Shown in pieces: positions 51,467-60,118 of a DNA stretch of 64,000 nt. The number at the start of each line of letters is the position of its first letter. Within the stretch, counting starts at the first letter, position 1. Source of the DNA: Anaerolineaceae bacterium UBA6073 (GTDB lineage: Bacteria; Chloroflexota; Anaerolineae; Anaerolineales; Anaerolineaceae); assembly GCA_002436085.1 (NCBI GenBank), contig DIXT01000027.1:12735-76734 (forward strand). Direction: 5' to 3'. Position numbers and translations under genes: made by a program. The notes under the pieces were generated by a model. That model had not been told where the DNA came from, did no database searches, and was given only the letters and a program-made list of their open reading frames with translations.

Positions 51467-53479
51467 TTACGCGACGTTCGACTTGTACAGCGGTCTGAAG
51501 TCGTTCACCCAGACAGCCAGGTAATGGCGCACTTTCAGGCGGTGTTCGTCGTTGCTGAAAACCGAAGGCGAAAGTTCATCGCCCGCCACGAAAATCTCGG
51601 GCGCCAGACCAAAACGCTCCCCGACAAAAATCGCCGGCACCACGCGCGGGTCGCACACTGCCGCCCAGTCGCTGTCATCCGACCAATCCGGAACGACGAC
51701 CGGCACCGCGCTGCCCTTCAGCACGTTGTCGTACACATAACCGCTCTCCCGCACCAAGGCGCCGGTGCACAGCTCCATGGCGGTCTTCTGCAGGGCGCGC
51801 GGGATGAGGATAAACTTTGGATTAATTGCCAGCGCCGGACCAGTACCGCGCATCTCAGCGCTGTTCTTAATCAGCATCGGCTGTTTGTACACAGCGCGGC
51901 AGGCGGCGTCCCAGACATTGGCGCTCAGGGCGCTGGTGCCCAGGTTGGCGTGCCCGCCCGCGGTGGTGACGGCTGTAACGTTGAACAGTGCGCCAGTATC
52001 CGCCATGGTTGGTCCAACGCCGCTGTTGCTGCTAAAGATCGCCGCGACGAGCTTGGAAATCTTGCGCATGCCGGCAGTCGCCAGCTCGCGGGCGTAACTG
52101 CGCAGCTTGCGGGTCTCATCGCGGTCAATCAGCTCCAGGGTCAGCGGGATATAGCCGCCGTACTTGGTGAAGCTGGCAGTCTCCGGGGAATCGCCAATCT
52201 CCAGCTCGGTATAATTGCCGCCTTCCGCCACGGCGGGCAGGTCCCCCACCGTGCCAATCAAGGTGCCGGTAATGTCGTGCAGGCTGGAAAAATGCTCCTG
52301 CACGGTCACTTGCTTCCACCAATCGTAGCCAGCCCGCCCGAGTTCGTCCCAGGTATTCGCCACCAGTTTGTTCAGCGCGTTCTTCACCAGACCGCTGAAA
52401 TCCGAAGTGCCGGCCAGTTGGGCGCGCTGCGGGTAATATCCGCCGTGCAGCTCAAAATCTCCGGTCAGGGTCAGATACAGCTCGCGGATGCCGCTTAGGC
52501 GCGGAACCGAAGCGCTTTCCAGGGCTTTAGCGCGCGGCGCGCCGAACAGATCGTCCACCGCGGCTTGCAGACGTTCGGCGGGCTCCAGCATGCCTTCAAT
52601 CCGGGCGGGTCCCTGGATGGTTCTGCCGCGGTCCAGCTCGCTCAGCAGGGCGCGCGCCTCGCGAATAGCTGCCTGCAGTTCCCCCGGCGCAAAACTGCGG
52701 TCCTGGAATTGCTGGCGTATGCGCTCAGTCATCGGCGCCGGCAGGCTGCTGCCTGCCAGGCTGGCGTCCAGCAGCGTCGCGCTCATCTGCTCCCGTTCCG
52801 TGCGCAGCTGCGCCAACTGCGTCTGCAGGTCGCGCGCGGGATCCCCCTGGTTTTCGCTCTTTTCGAGCGCGGGCGTCATTTCATTCGGTTCTGTTTGCAT
52901 CAACAAATCTCCTTTCAAAGCCGGCTTTAGGCCGAGTGAATTCATCGCGCGCAGGAACATGCCCCCGCGCGCGGGGTTGTAAACCAGATCCACGGAAAAT
53001 ATCCTCAGGATTTTTTCCACGCGTTTTCCGCGTCCGTTAAACAACACGTCCGCCGAGAAACCTACACGAACCGCGGGGGCGTCTTTTATTTCCAGCACCT
53101 GCCGCCCAATACGTCCAAGCAGCTCTGCGGAGGGTCCGAAGGCGTGCAGTTCCGCGCGAATGCCTTGCGCCTGTTCATCCCAGACGGGTTTGCGCAGAAC
53201 GCCGGCAATATCGCGGACAGAGCGCGAAGTCCAGTCGTGGTCCACGAAGCAGTTCACGCCTTCCCACAACTGCAGCGACTCACGCAGCACCTCCGGTGGG
53301 AACTCCCAGCCGTTCGCGCTCCCGGCAGTAATCGCCAGGATTTCAAACTTTTCCGGGCTGATTGGCGCGGCTTCCAGCGCCAGCCTCTGACGCTGCTCCC
53401 AAGCTTTCTCAATGGGTCCGGCTGCAATTGGTTCAGTCATTTCAGGCAAATTCTTCCTTTCTCCAGTTTTCAGGCTCAT
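51467..53479 (-). CDS. Prohead protease-major capsid protein fusion
   Basis: 670 residues. N-terminal ~180 form a prohead-protease-like domain (LQLWEGVNCFVDHDWTSRSVRDIAG with a His, PAVRVGFSADV with the expected Ser region). A Gln/Glu-rich, scaffold-like coil (about 210-290) follows. The C-terminal ~350 residues are an HK97-type capsid protein (SFTKYGGYIPLTLELIDRDE, RKISKLVAAIFSSN, PKFILIPRALQKTAMEL). Protease, scaffold and shell in one chain occurs in some phages. ATG at 53440 is another possible start. Confidence 0.75.
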   Translation of the reverse strand: MSLKTGERKNLPEMTEPIAAGPIEKAWEQRQRLALEAAPISPEKFEILAITAGSANGWEFPPEVLRESLQLWEGVNCFVDHDWTSRSVRDIAGVLRKPVWDEQAQGIRAELHAFGPSAELLGRIGRQVLEIKDAPAVRVGFSADVLFNGRGKRVEKILRIFSVDLVYNPARGGMFLRAMNSLGLKPALKGDLLMQTEPNEMTPALEKSENQGDPARDLQTQLAQLRTEREQMSATLLDASLAGSSLPAPMTERIRQQFQDRSFAPGELQAAIREARALLSELDRGRTIQGPARIEGMLEPAERLQAAVDDLFGAPRAKALESASVPRLSGIRELYLTLTGDFELHGGYYPQRAQLAGTSDFSGLVKNALNKLVANTWDELGRAGYDWWKQVTVQEHFSSLHDITGTLIGTVGDLPAVAEGGNYTELEIGDSPETASFTKYGGYIPLTLELIDRDETRKLRSYARELATAGMRKISKLVAAIFSSNSGVGPTMADTGALFNVTAVTTAGGHANLGTSALSANVWDAACRAVYKQPMLIKNSAEMRGTGPALAINPKFILIPRALQKTAMELCTGALVRESGYVYDNVLKGSAVPVVVPDWSDDSDWAAVCDPRVVPAIFVGERFGLAPEIFVAGDELSPSVFSNDEHRLKVRHYLAVWVNDFRPLYKSNVA

Positions 53480-53526
53480 GTTTTTGCCGCGCCTTGCTTT
53501 TCAGGCTGCGCAGGCTGCCGCCGAAT

Positions 53527-54825
53527 TTACGGCATTTCTACATATTCCCCTCCTTCCCCAAGGAAACGATAGACCAGGCGCAGGACCTCGGCCTTATCGA
53601 TCAAGCCCTGCGCGTAAAGTTCCTGCGCCACCGCCGCGGCTTTGCTGCCGGCTTCGGCTAGCGCTCCGTTGTCGCGCGCGGAGATATCTCCAGCCTGCAC
53701 CTGAAAGACTGCATCGGGGTTCAGGCGCGCGTCCGCGCGGGCTGCCCGCCTCAGAGCCGCCCGCAGCACGTCCTCCAGGATCCAGCGCAGGGTGCGCTGC
53801 CTTTGCTCAAAGCGCCTCAGGGTCGGGCCTCCAGAAGCCTCTGCGGTCGTGCGCGTGCTGGATTCCGGTTCCGCCAGAAAATGCAGCGGCAGTCCCACGC
53901 CCGCGGCAATCATCTTCTTGATTGCCAGCCCATCCGTAGATGCGTCCAGCGCTTCCAGGCGCGGGGCAATCACCGACCATTCCTCGCTCTCGTCCGTCAC
54001 CAGCACAGAGCCGGAGGCCGGCGGGTTGGTGGTCAGTTGGGACTGCCGCGTGGCGCGGGCGCTTTCACTGGCAAAGCGGGCTTTGACCACGTACATAAAA
54101 GCGTTGCGGAAGCGGTTCAGGCGCACCCTGTCTTCCAGCCAGGAGGCGTAGCGGGAGAGCCAGCGCAGCACCGGAGACAGGTCGGATTCACCCCACTGCG
54201 CACCAGCCGGCCGGTTCACCGCGTAATGCAGCATCACAGGCGGCATCTCCGGGCTGTCGTCCAGCGGGTCGTAGGCCGGATAGCTGAGCGATATGCCGTC
54301 CAGGTCCGGACGGGTGTGGTAACGCAGTTCCTGCTCCACGTCGTTGGGCTGCGAATTGATGCGCTCGATATCCGCGGAAGGCACCACCCGCAGGTACGAC
54401 ATGCCGCCCGGGTCGGTGGAAAGCAGCAGGAACAGGTTGCCGCTGCGTGCCAGCTCATCCGAAAGCTCCACCAGGCGCGCGTCCATGCGGTTTAGAGGGT
54501 GCTGCCAAAACGCGAGCAGGAACTCCCGCGCGCGCTGGTCCGTACAGTTCACGCGCATGCCGCCGCCGGTCACGTATTGGGTGGTCAGCTCAATAATGCG
54601 GCGTGCCAGCGGGTTAAAACGCCAGGCGTCCAGGCAGTCGTCCATCACCTGCAGGCGGTCGTAAGCGTGCCGGTCGCGCGGCTGGTCGCCCAAGGCGCTG
54701 GCGCCCACCAGGAAGCTGCCTTCGTTCTCCACCAGGCTCAACCCAGTGCGCAGCTCCCCTTCAGCGCTGTCCTGGATCTGCGCTTCCATTGTGTTTGTCC
54801 TGTTCTTGCGGTTAAAGATTCCCAT
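53527..54825 (-). CDS. Phage portal protein
   Basis: 432 residues. RFNPLARRIIELTTQYVTGGG, ELSDELARSGNLFLLLSTDPGG, SYLRVVPSADIERI and ERQRTLRWILEDV-like helices (FEQRQRTLRWILEDVLR) are portal features. Forms the dodecameric DNA channel in the capsid vertex. The start overlaps the end of the lysozyme gene by 14 bases. Confidence 0.85.
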   Translation of the reverse strand: MGIFNRKNRTNTMEAQIQDSAEGELRTGLSLVENEGSFLVGASALGDQPRDRHAYDRLQVMDDCLDAWRFNPLARRIIELTTQYVTGGGMRVNCTDQRAREFLLAFWQHPLNRMDARLVELSDELARSGNLFLLLSTDPGGMSYLRVVPSADIERINSQPNDVEQELRYHTRPDLDGISLSYPAYDPLDDSPEMPPVMLHYAVNRPAGAQWGESDLSPVLRWLSRYASWLEDRVRLNRFRNAFMYVVKARFASESARATRQSQLTTNPPASGSVLVTDESEEWSVIAPRLEALDASTDGLAIKKMIAAGVGLPLHFLAEPESSTRTTAEASGGPTLRRFEQRQRTLRWILEDVLRAALRRAARADARLNPDAVFQVQAGDISARDNGALAEAGSKAAAVAQELYAQGLIDKAEVLRLVYRFLGEGGEYVEMP

Positions 54826-55624
54826 ATACGTCCTCTTTCTGTTTCAGCTTGTCGGTTTTTTGGTTTTCTGCCGTCGCACGTACGCAGGGTTTGGCATCCA
54901 ACGGGCAAAGCAGCGGCGCGGGTTTTGCTGGTCTGCCAAAGTACGACAACACATCATTCCCGGACCCAGCCCAGCGGTTGTAATCCATGTACCAGCCCGA
55001 GCCCCCAATTGCCGGCGCGCGCTCCGCGGTCTGATGAATCAGCCAGCGCGCAACGCCTTTCGGCAGGCGCGGCGGGCAGGGATATTCCGGTGTGAAGCTT
55101 GGGTACGCGCGCCGGGCGTAGTACTGCGCCAGCCACCAATCCAGCTCCGGCAAATCCGCTGTCGCTAAATACGCGTCCACCCAGGAAGCGCGCGAATACA
55201 CAATCGGGTACCTGCCGGTTTCTTCCAGCAAAATATCCAGGCAGGCGTTCAGGGTATCCGTTATTCTGCGGCGGCTCTGCCCGTGCTCCAGTTCCATGTC
55301 CAGCACCAGCCGCAGCCTGTTTAGGTCTTCTCCCTCCAGAATGCCGAGGAAGGCATCCATCTGGCGTGCCGCGGACTCAGCTGGAAAGACCACGTGGTAG
55401 GGCAGCACGCACAGACCGATGCCTTTGGCTTCCTGCAGGTAAAACGCAAAGGCCGGATCGCGATATCCCCAGGACTGCCCTGCCCGCAGCGCAGCAAACT
55501 CCACGCGCGGTTGGTGCGCGGCAATCCGGTCAAAGTCCGGTTTGCGTTTGCCGTCTGCGCTCCCGTTGTAGACTGAAAGGTCAATCCCAAACGCATACTG
55601 TTGATTGGCGTTGAAATAGTCCAT
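54812..55624 (-). CDS. GH25 lysozyme (muramidase), endolysin-like
   Basis: 270 residues. GIDLSVYNG, LRAGQSWGYRDPAF, PYHVVFP, the catalytic VLDMELEHG (Asp and Glu) and MDYNRW at the C-terminal end of the barrel are GH25 hallmarks. It cleaves peptidoglycan between MurNAc and GlcNAc. No signal peptide, so release would need the holin-like protein. Its position between terminase and portal is unusual. Start and terminase stop overlap (TGATG). Confidence 0.88.
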   Translation of the reverse strand: MDYFNANQQYAFGIDLSVYNGSADGKRKPDFDRIAAHQPRVEFAALRAGQSWGYRDPAFAFYLQEAKGIGLCVLPYHVVFPAESAARQMDAFLGILEGEDLNRLRLVLDMELEHGQSRRRITDTLNACLDILLEETGRYPIVYSRASWVDAYLATADLPELDWWLAQYYARRAYPSFTPEYPCPPRLPKGVARWLIHQTAERAPAIGGSGWYMDYNRWAGSGNDVLSYFGRPAKPAPLLCPLDAKPCVRATAENQKTDKLKQKEDVYGNL

Positions 55625-57309
55625 CAGAAGGCTCCATCCATCTCGCGCAGCGGGTCTGCTGCCTGGATGAGCAGCGGCGCGTGCGCCTCTCCCCAGCTCT
55701 GCTCATCCAGCACTGCCGTCATCGCGGCCGAGAGCACCAGGTCATCGTGCAGTTTGCTGCCCTCCAGGGGGTCCCGCGCGTTTTCCGGCACACCCCAGCG
55801 GATATACCGCTCAGGACCCAAGCTGACCTCGTATGCCACTGCCTGCAGCTGGCGGTAAAAGAGCGCGTGCAGCCGGCCTTCCTCGCTGTGCGCGTCTGCC
55901 GGCAGGTAGTCCTGAAAGCGCCCGGTATCCACCACCGCCAGAAAACCCCAGCCCAGGCGGGATTTCACTTGCCGTGTAAAGCCAAGCTGAACCACGCGCT
56001 CGCCCAGCCGGTCTGCCAAAAAAGAGGCTACCCCCGCGCCCACCCCGCTTGCATCCACCACCAATTTTCGCGGCTGCCAGCGCTCCACCAGCGCCAACAG
56101 GCGCGCGTACTGCGTGCTGTGCTTTTCCCCTGTCCATAATTCCCGGTTTAGCACCCGGTAGACAGGCTTGCCGGTCAGGTCCCCTGCGCGCGCGCGGCTG
56201 TCCACCTGCATAATGGTGATAGCGGTGGAATCCCGGCCTGGGTTGGCAAGCGCGCCTTCGCCGTCCCCGGCTGGATTAAGGCGCAGTTGCTCGTCCTCGC
56301 CTGCCAAATCCACCAGCAGCGCGTAGGTCTTCCCGGGTTCGGGCGCGCTTTGCGTGCGATGGCTGCCTTGCATCAGGCCTGTGCGCGCGGGCGGGAAAAG
56401 CCCGATTTCCGCGTCAATTTCCTCCCCAAAGTACTGGCTGCGCACCATCGGGTGCGTTCTACCCAGGCGCGCCACCTGCTCATCCACAAAAAGCCCGTAA
56501 GCCGGCACTTCTGCGCGCACCGCTTCCGCCCCCAGGCAAAACACCCGGCGGATGCCGTCGCGCGCTTCAGCCTGCCGCGCCAGACGCAGCTCACGCGCCA
56601 GCAGCGTGTGTGTCGTCCAGGCCGTGCCCCAGAACACGCGCGTGGCATTGGTGGAAGCCGCCATCGGCGCAATTTGCTTGTCGTACTTTTCGATGCCGAT
56701 GTCCTGGGCTTCATCCAGCTGCAGCAGCGTGGAGGCCGTCGCGCCGACCACATTGGACTCCGGCGCAGCGGAGAGGAAAGTGAGATGTGCGCTGCCAAAG
56801 CGGTAATGGTTGCCGGCGCTCTTCTTCCAGCCGTCGCGGGTCAGCCAGTTCGCCTGCAACGCGGTTTCCAGGCGGCGCATCGCGTTCAAGCTCTGCGGCT
56901 GGTAAGTAGGGGAAAACTTGACCATTTCCGCGCCGATGCGCGCGAAGCGCGTCAACAGGTACACTTCCAATTGAGCCTGCAGCATATTCTTGCCGGATTG
57001 GCGCGGAAACATCACCACGATAGAAAGCCCGCGCTTTTCCAGCACCGAACGCGCGATTGCCTCCCCCGCGGCGTCCTGGTACGCGCGCAGGCGCACCCCT
57101 CCTAAAACACGGCTGTAAACCCCCAGAGTGCGCAAGGAACGCAGAAAATTCGCGCGGGTCTGAAGCGGCCGCGCGCTTTGGGCTTCTGTTAACTCCGGGG
57201 TCTGACGGCAGCTGTCAGCGCGCAGCGAAGAATCCGGAATGTGTAAACAGGTGCCAAGAGCTAAGGCGCTATCCATAGTTGCACTCTCGCTCATTAATGG
57301 TCTGACCAA
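55624..57309 (-). CDS. Phage terminase large subunit
   Basis: 561 residues; ATGs at 57294 and 57276 are other possible starts. ATPase: Walker A FPRQSGKN (about 112), Walker B LLQLDEAQD (about 192). Nuclease acidic residues: LLVDLAGED, LVVDASGVG and KLHDDLVLSAAM. Everything needed for DNA packaging seems present, so the gene is not obviously decayed. It would act with the portal and the small protein encoded upstream. Confidence 0.88.
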   Translation of the reverse strand: MVRPLMSESATMDSALALGTCLHIPDSSLRADSCRQTPELTEAQSARPLQTRANFLRSLRTLGVYSRVLGGVRLRAYQDAAGEAIARSVLEKRGLSIVVMFPRQSGKNMLQAQLEVYLLTRFARIGAEMVKFSPTYQPQSLNAMRRLETALQANWLTRDGWKKSAGNHYRFGSAHLTFLSAAPESNVVGATASTLLQLDEAQDIGIEKYDKQIAPMAASTNATRVFWGTAWTTHTLLARELRLARQAEARDGIRRVFCLGAEAVRAEVPAYGLFVDEQVARLGRTHPMVRSQYFGEEIDAEIGLFPPARTGLMQGSHRTQSAPEPGKTYALLVDLAGEDEQLRLNPAGDGEGALANPGRDSTAITIMQVDSRARAGDLTGKPVYRVLNRELWTGEKHSTQYARLLALVERWQPRKLVVDASGVGAGVASFLADRLGERVVQLGFTRQVKSRLGWGFLAVVDTGRFQDYLPADAHSEEGRLHALFYRQLQAVAYEVSLGPERYIRWGVPENARDPLEGSKLHDDLVLSAAMTAVLDEQSWGEAHAPLLIQAADPLREMDGAF

Positions 57310-57371
57310 AAATACGCCGCCCGGGATCCGGCAAGCGTAGCGTGCATGCCGTCAGTTTCCACTTGTTCCAA

Positions 57372-57860
57372 TCAAGCTTCATCTCTTTTTTCCTCCTCCA
57401 TAGAAATCACCGCGAGTTCACCCATTATTTTTTCCAGCAGATCACTTTGACCGGTTTGTTTTGCCGCCCCTTGCAGCGCCTGGTTGATTTTCAGAACGTT
57501 CCCAAGCCGGGTGCAGCTCAAGCCCAGCAGTTTTAGCGCGTCCCCCAACCTTTCGATTGTCTCCGGTTTTTCGTCCGAGCGCACTGCCTGAAAAAAACGC
57601 TTCATCGCGGAGCGCAGCATCACGACCTCAGCGTCCAACGTTTTTTGGGCGGCTGCTGACAGCTCTTTGCGTTCGCCCGGGCTGAAGTGGTCCAGGTAAA
57701 AGTCGGATTCCTGAGCGCGGGCATCGCCCAAGAGCGTCCGGATTTGCTCCTCCGCTTCCAGGCCAGCCTGCCCGCCTGAAGGATGCCTGACTGCCCCTGC
57801 GGGGCAGTCAGGCGCGGAGTCAGACGCATGCGCGACGCGGGTGGGATTGAGTTGGGTCAT
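57372..57860 (-). CDS. Putative small terminase-like protein, first gene of the phage-derived operon
   Basis: 162 residues, helical. Position directly before the large terminase and an ERKELSAAAQKTLDAEVVMLR coiled region suggest a small terminase or DNA-recognition protein, but I see no clear helix-turn-helix, so this is positional inference. GGAGG precedes the ATG by 10 bases; a LexA-like box lies 21 bases upstream of the start. Confidence 0.5.
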   Translation of the reverse strand: MTQLNPTRVAHASDSAPDCPAGAVRHPSGGQAGLEAEEQIRTLLGDARAQESDFYLDHFSPGERKELSAAAQKTLDAEVVMLRSAMKRFFQAVRSDEKPETIERLGDALKLLGLSCTRLGNVLKINQALQGAAKQTGQSDLLEKIMGELAVISMEEEKRDEA

Positions 57861-57877
57861 CTTACGCTGCCTCCTTT

Positions 57878-57895
57878 ATAGAACTTTTGTTCTAT
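57878..57895 (-). promoter_or_regulatory. LexA-like SOS box upstream of the phage-derived operon
   Basis: ATAGAACTTTTGTTCTAT: arms ATAGAAC and GTTCTAT, matching the Gram-positive consensus GAAC-N4-GTTC exactly. Dehalococcoides LexA, from the same phylum, is known to use this type. It sits between the upstream terminator and the first gene's SD. Confidence 0.65.
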
Positions 57896-57913
57896 TTATG
57901 CCATATCATACAA

Positions 57914-57937
57914 CAAAAAAACCTCTTGAAAAGAGGT
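57914..57937 (-). terminator. Terminator insulating the phage-derived operon
   Basis: On the minus strand ACCTCTT / AAGAGGT with a 3-base loop and seven T. It would stop transcripts entering the operon from upstream. Confidence 0.65.
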
Positions 57938-57960
57938 CAAAAGCGGACAATTTTCTTAAA

Positions 57961-57980
57961 AATGTCCGGAATCGGACATT
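57961..57980. promoter_or_regulatory. Operator-like palindrome near the phage-derived operon
   Basis: AATGTCCG-GAAT-CGGACATT, perfect 8-bp arms, with a further half site CGGACA at about 57944-57949. Type of binding protein unknown; phage repressors use sites of this size. Confidence 0.5.
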
Positions 57981-57994
57981 CTTTAACAATGCTG

Positions 57995-58640
57995 CGGGGC
58001 GCGTGATTCGTCTTTGCGAGCCCCCCCTGTAAGAATTGCTTACAAGCGGAAATTAAACGAAGGGGGCGTGGCATAGCGAAGCATCCACTTGTGGAATCTG
58101 CCTGTAAATCCTTCGGTAAATAGAGAGCCCTGGTGCACTAACAGGGAGACCGCCTCGTGCCTCGCGGTGACACGGTCCGTCATTGCGAGGGAGCGCCAGC
58201 GACTGTGGCAATCTGCCTGTAAATCCTTCGGTAAATTGAGAGCCCTGGATGCACAAGCAGGGAGACCGCTTCGTGCCTCGCGGTGACACGGTCCGTCATT
58301 GCGAGCCCCCGCTGTAAGAATTGCTTATAAGCGGAAATTAAACGAAGGGGGCGCGGCAATCTGCCTTTCTCCTTGATTAAGCTTTTGTGAGTGCGTGTCC
58401 TCAGTAATCAGGCTAAACTATTAAGGCCTATGCGTCAGAGTTCTCTCCAGAAAAATTCAGGCAGACTGCCGCGACCCTTTGCCAACAAACGGGATTATGA
58501 GTCATCCATGCTGGGTGGCAAAGGGTCTCGCAGCGACGGTTTGGGATTTCGCTCGCGGTGACACGGTCCGTCATTGCGAGGGAGCGCCAGCGACCGCGGC
58601 AATCTGCCTGTAAATCTATCGGAAATTTGGTGCCCTCAAT
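57995..58640. repeat. Interspersed palindromic repeats, locus 3
   Basis: No gene. TCGCGGTGACACGGTCCGTC followed by ATTGCGAG occurs three times (near 58160, 58280, 58555). Related modules are GAGCCCCC ... GGGGGCG pairs (twice), GGAGCGCCAGCGAC and GACCCTTTGCC ... GGCAAAGGGTC. They belong to the same family as the arrays at 12.3 and 25.1 kb. Confidence 0.75.
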
Positions 58641-58744
58641 GACAAACTCTAACCCCTCCGTTCACAAACGGTTTTGTCCCTTCATCCTTATCAGAGGAAT
58701 TCCTAATAAAAAATACCTGCGGCAGCCCGCTCTCCCCCGCACCC

Positions 58745-59431
58745 TCAGGCAATCGGCGGCAGTTCAGCTCCGTGCTTCTTCAGCCAATCGCGCGGCTGCT
58801 CATACCCCGGCAGCGTCTGCGCGACAATCTGCCAGAAACGAGTGGAGTGATTATGCTCCCTTGTGTGCGCTAGCTCGTGCACTACCACGTATTCCACGCA
58901 AGCCGGCGGCGTAAGCGCTAACCTGAACGAGAAATTAAGCGCATTCGCTCGGCTGCAAGAACCCCAGCGCGTCCGCGCGCTGGTTATCCGCACCGCGCTG
59001 GGCTTAAAACCGTCCCTCTCGCAATAGAAGCGAACCAGCTCCTCCACCCGCATCCGCAGCGCGCGCTTGTAGAAAGTCTTTAGCAGCGCCTCAGCGCGGG
59101 ATTTTTGTGCCCGTTCCAACACAAAGCCCTTCCCCTTTACAAAACCCAATCCGCCGGGCACCTTATCCACCAAATGCAGCGGGTACTGCGCGCCAAGGTA
59201 CCACAACAGCTCGCCCTCCTCAAACCGATGCGCTTGCGCACGCGCAGGTGCTTGCTGCATTTTTGCCTGCGCGGACCGGATCCACTCAGCCTTCTCGCGC
59301 AAAAAGCACTCCACCGCGATCGGGCTGGCGTGTAAGGGCGCACGGACCACCACCTTCCCACCAGGGAAAACGGTCACAGAGATCGTCTTCCGCTTGCTGT
59401 AAATCACTTCATCGGCCTGGATTGTTCGCAT
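58745..59431 (-). CDS. YgjP-type (DUF45) metallopeptidase
   Basis: 228 residues from ATG at 59431. N-terminal strands (VVVRAPLHASP, FLREKAEWI) precede the family core: KPSAVRITSARTRWGSCS, LNFSFRLALTPP, and the zinc motif VVHELAHTREHNHSTRFW with HExxH plus a third His. A longer frame upstream is unlikely to be translated. Family function is unclear; in some systems it accompanies restriction or repair genes, but not here. Confidence 0.85.
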   Translation of the reverse strand: MRTIQADEVIYSKRKTISVTVFPGGKVVVRAPLHASPIAVECFLREKAEWIRSAQAKMQQAPARAQAHRFEEGELLWYLGAQYPLHLVDKVPGGLGFVKGKGFVLERAQKSRAEALLKTFYKRALRMRVEELVRFYCERDGFKPSAVRITSARTRWGSCSRANALNFSFRLALTPPACVEYVVVHELAHTREHNHSTRFWQIVAQTLPGYEQPRDWLKKHGAELPPIA

Positions 59432-59533
59432 ACGCAGGATTATAACCAATCCCCACCTGTCCGCATCCGCAGGATATGCTCTCATGACTGTGCGCGTGTG
59501 CGCGTTCTCCAGGTTTTGCGATAGAATCAAGCC

Positions 59534-60118
59534 ATGGCACACCCTTTCCGCCATTTCCGCGTCCTGCTGTGCATGCTGCTCGCTGCTGCGCTTTGCGCTG
59601 CTTGCGCGGCAGAAGTGGGAGAAGCCCTTCCGCTTGAAACTTACCAGGACCCCGCCGGCCGCTTTACACTCTCCATCCCGAAAGGCTGGCAGGCGGAAAG
59701 CGCCCCGGACGGCAGCTTGCTTACGCTGACCCCGCTGGATTACGGCGGGACCGAAACCGAACTGCGCGTCCTGCTTTACATCTCCCCCACCAACACGCTG
59801 GACACCAGCGAACATGTCGAGGAAGCAACCGCTCTATTCCAACCCTTCCTGGAACAGTACCTCGATGATTCCTACGAAGTCATCAACCAGGGTGAAACAA
59901 AGGTGGATAAAGTACCAGCCTTTCTAATCGACTACGCGAAGCCTTACGGACAGAGCTACCTGACCGGTCGGCTGGTAATGGTGGCGGTGCCGGGCTACGC
60001 GCTGGCCTTTCTCGGCAGCGCCGAGCGCAGCGACTGGGAGAGCTTCCTGCCCACCTTCCGCGCGCTTCTGGCCGATTTCCACTTGCTTCTTATACCCGAA
60101 AGCACCCCCTTACCATGA
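59534..60118 (+). CDS. Lipoprotein with PsbP-like domain
   Basis: 194 residues. Lipobox LCAAC (Cys at about 24). The domain from residue 35 begins YQDPAGRFTLSIPKGWQ, the usual start of PsbP/Mog1-like domains of bacterial lipoproteins. It overlaps the next gene at ATGA, so the two lipoproteins are coupled. Function unknown. Confidence 0.75.
   Translation: MAHPFRHFRVLLCMLLAAALCAACAAEVGEALPLETYQDPAGRFTLSIPKGWQAESAPDGSLLTLTPLDYGGTETELRVLLYISPTNTLDTSEHVEEATALFQPFLEQYLDDSYEVINQGETKVDKVPAFLIDYAKPYGQSYLTGRLVMVAVPGYALAFLGSAERSDWESFLPTFRALLADFHLLLIPESTPLP

Noticed and set aside
59432..59815. N-terminal extension of the YgjP-type gene to 59815
   Set aside because: It overlaps the divergent lipoprotein gene at 59534 and encodes no conserved sequence.
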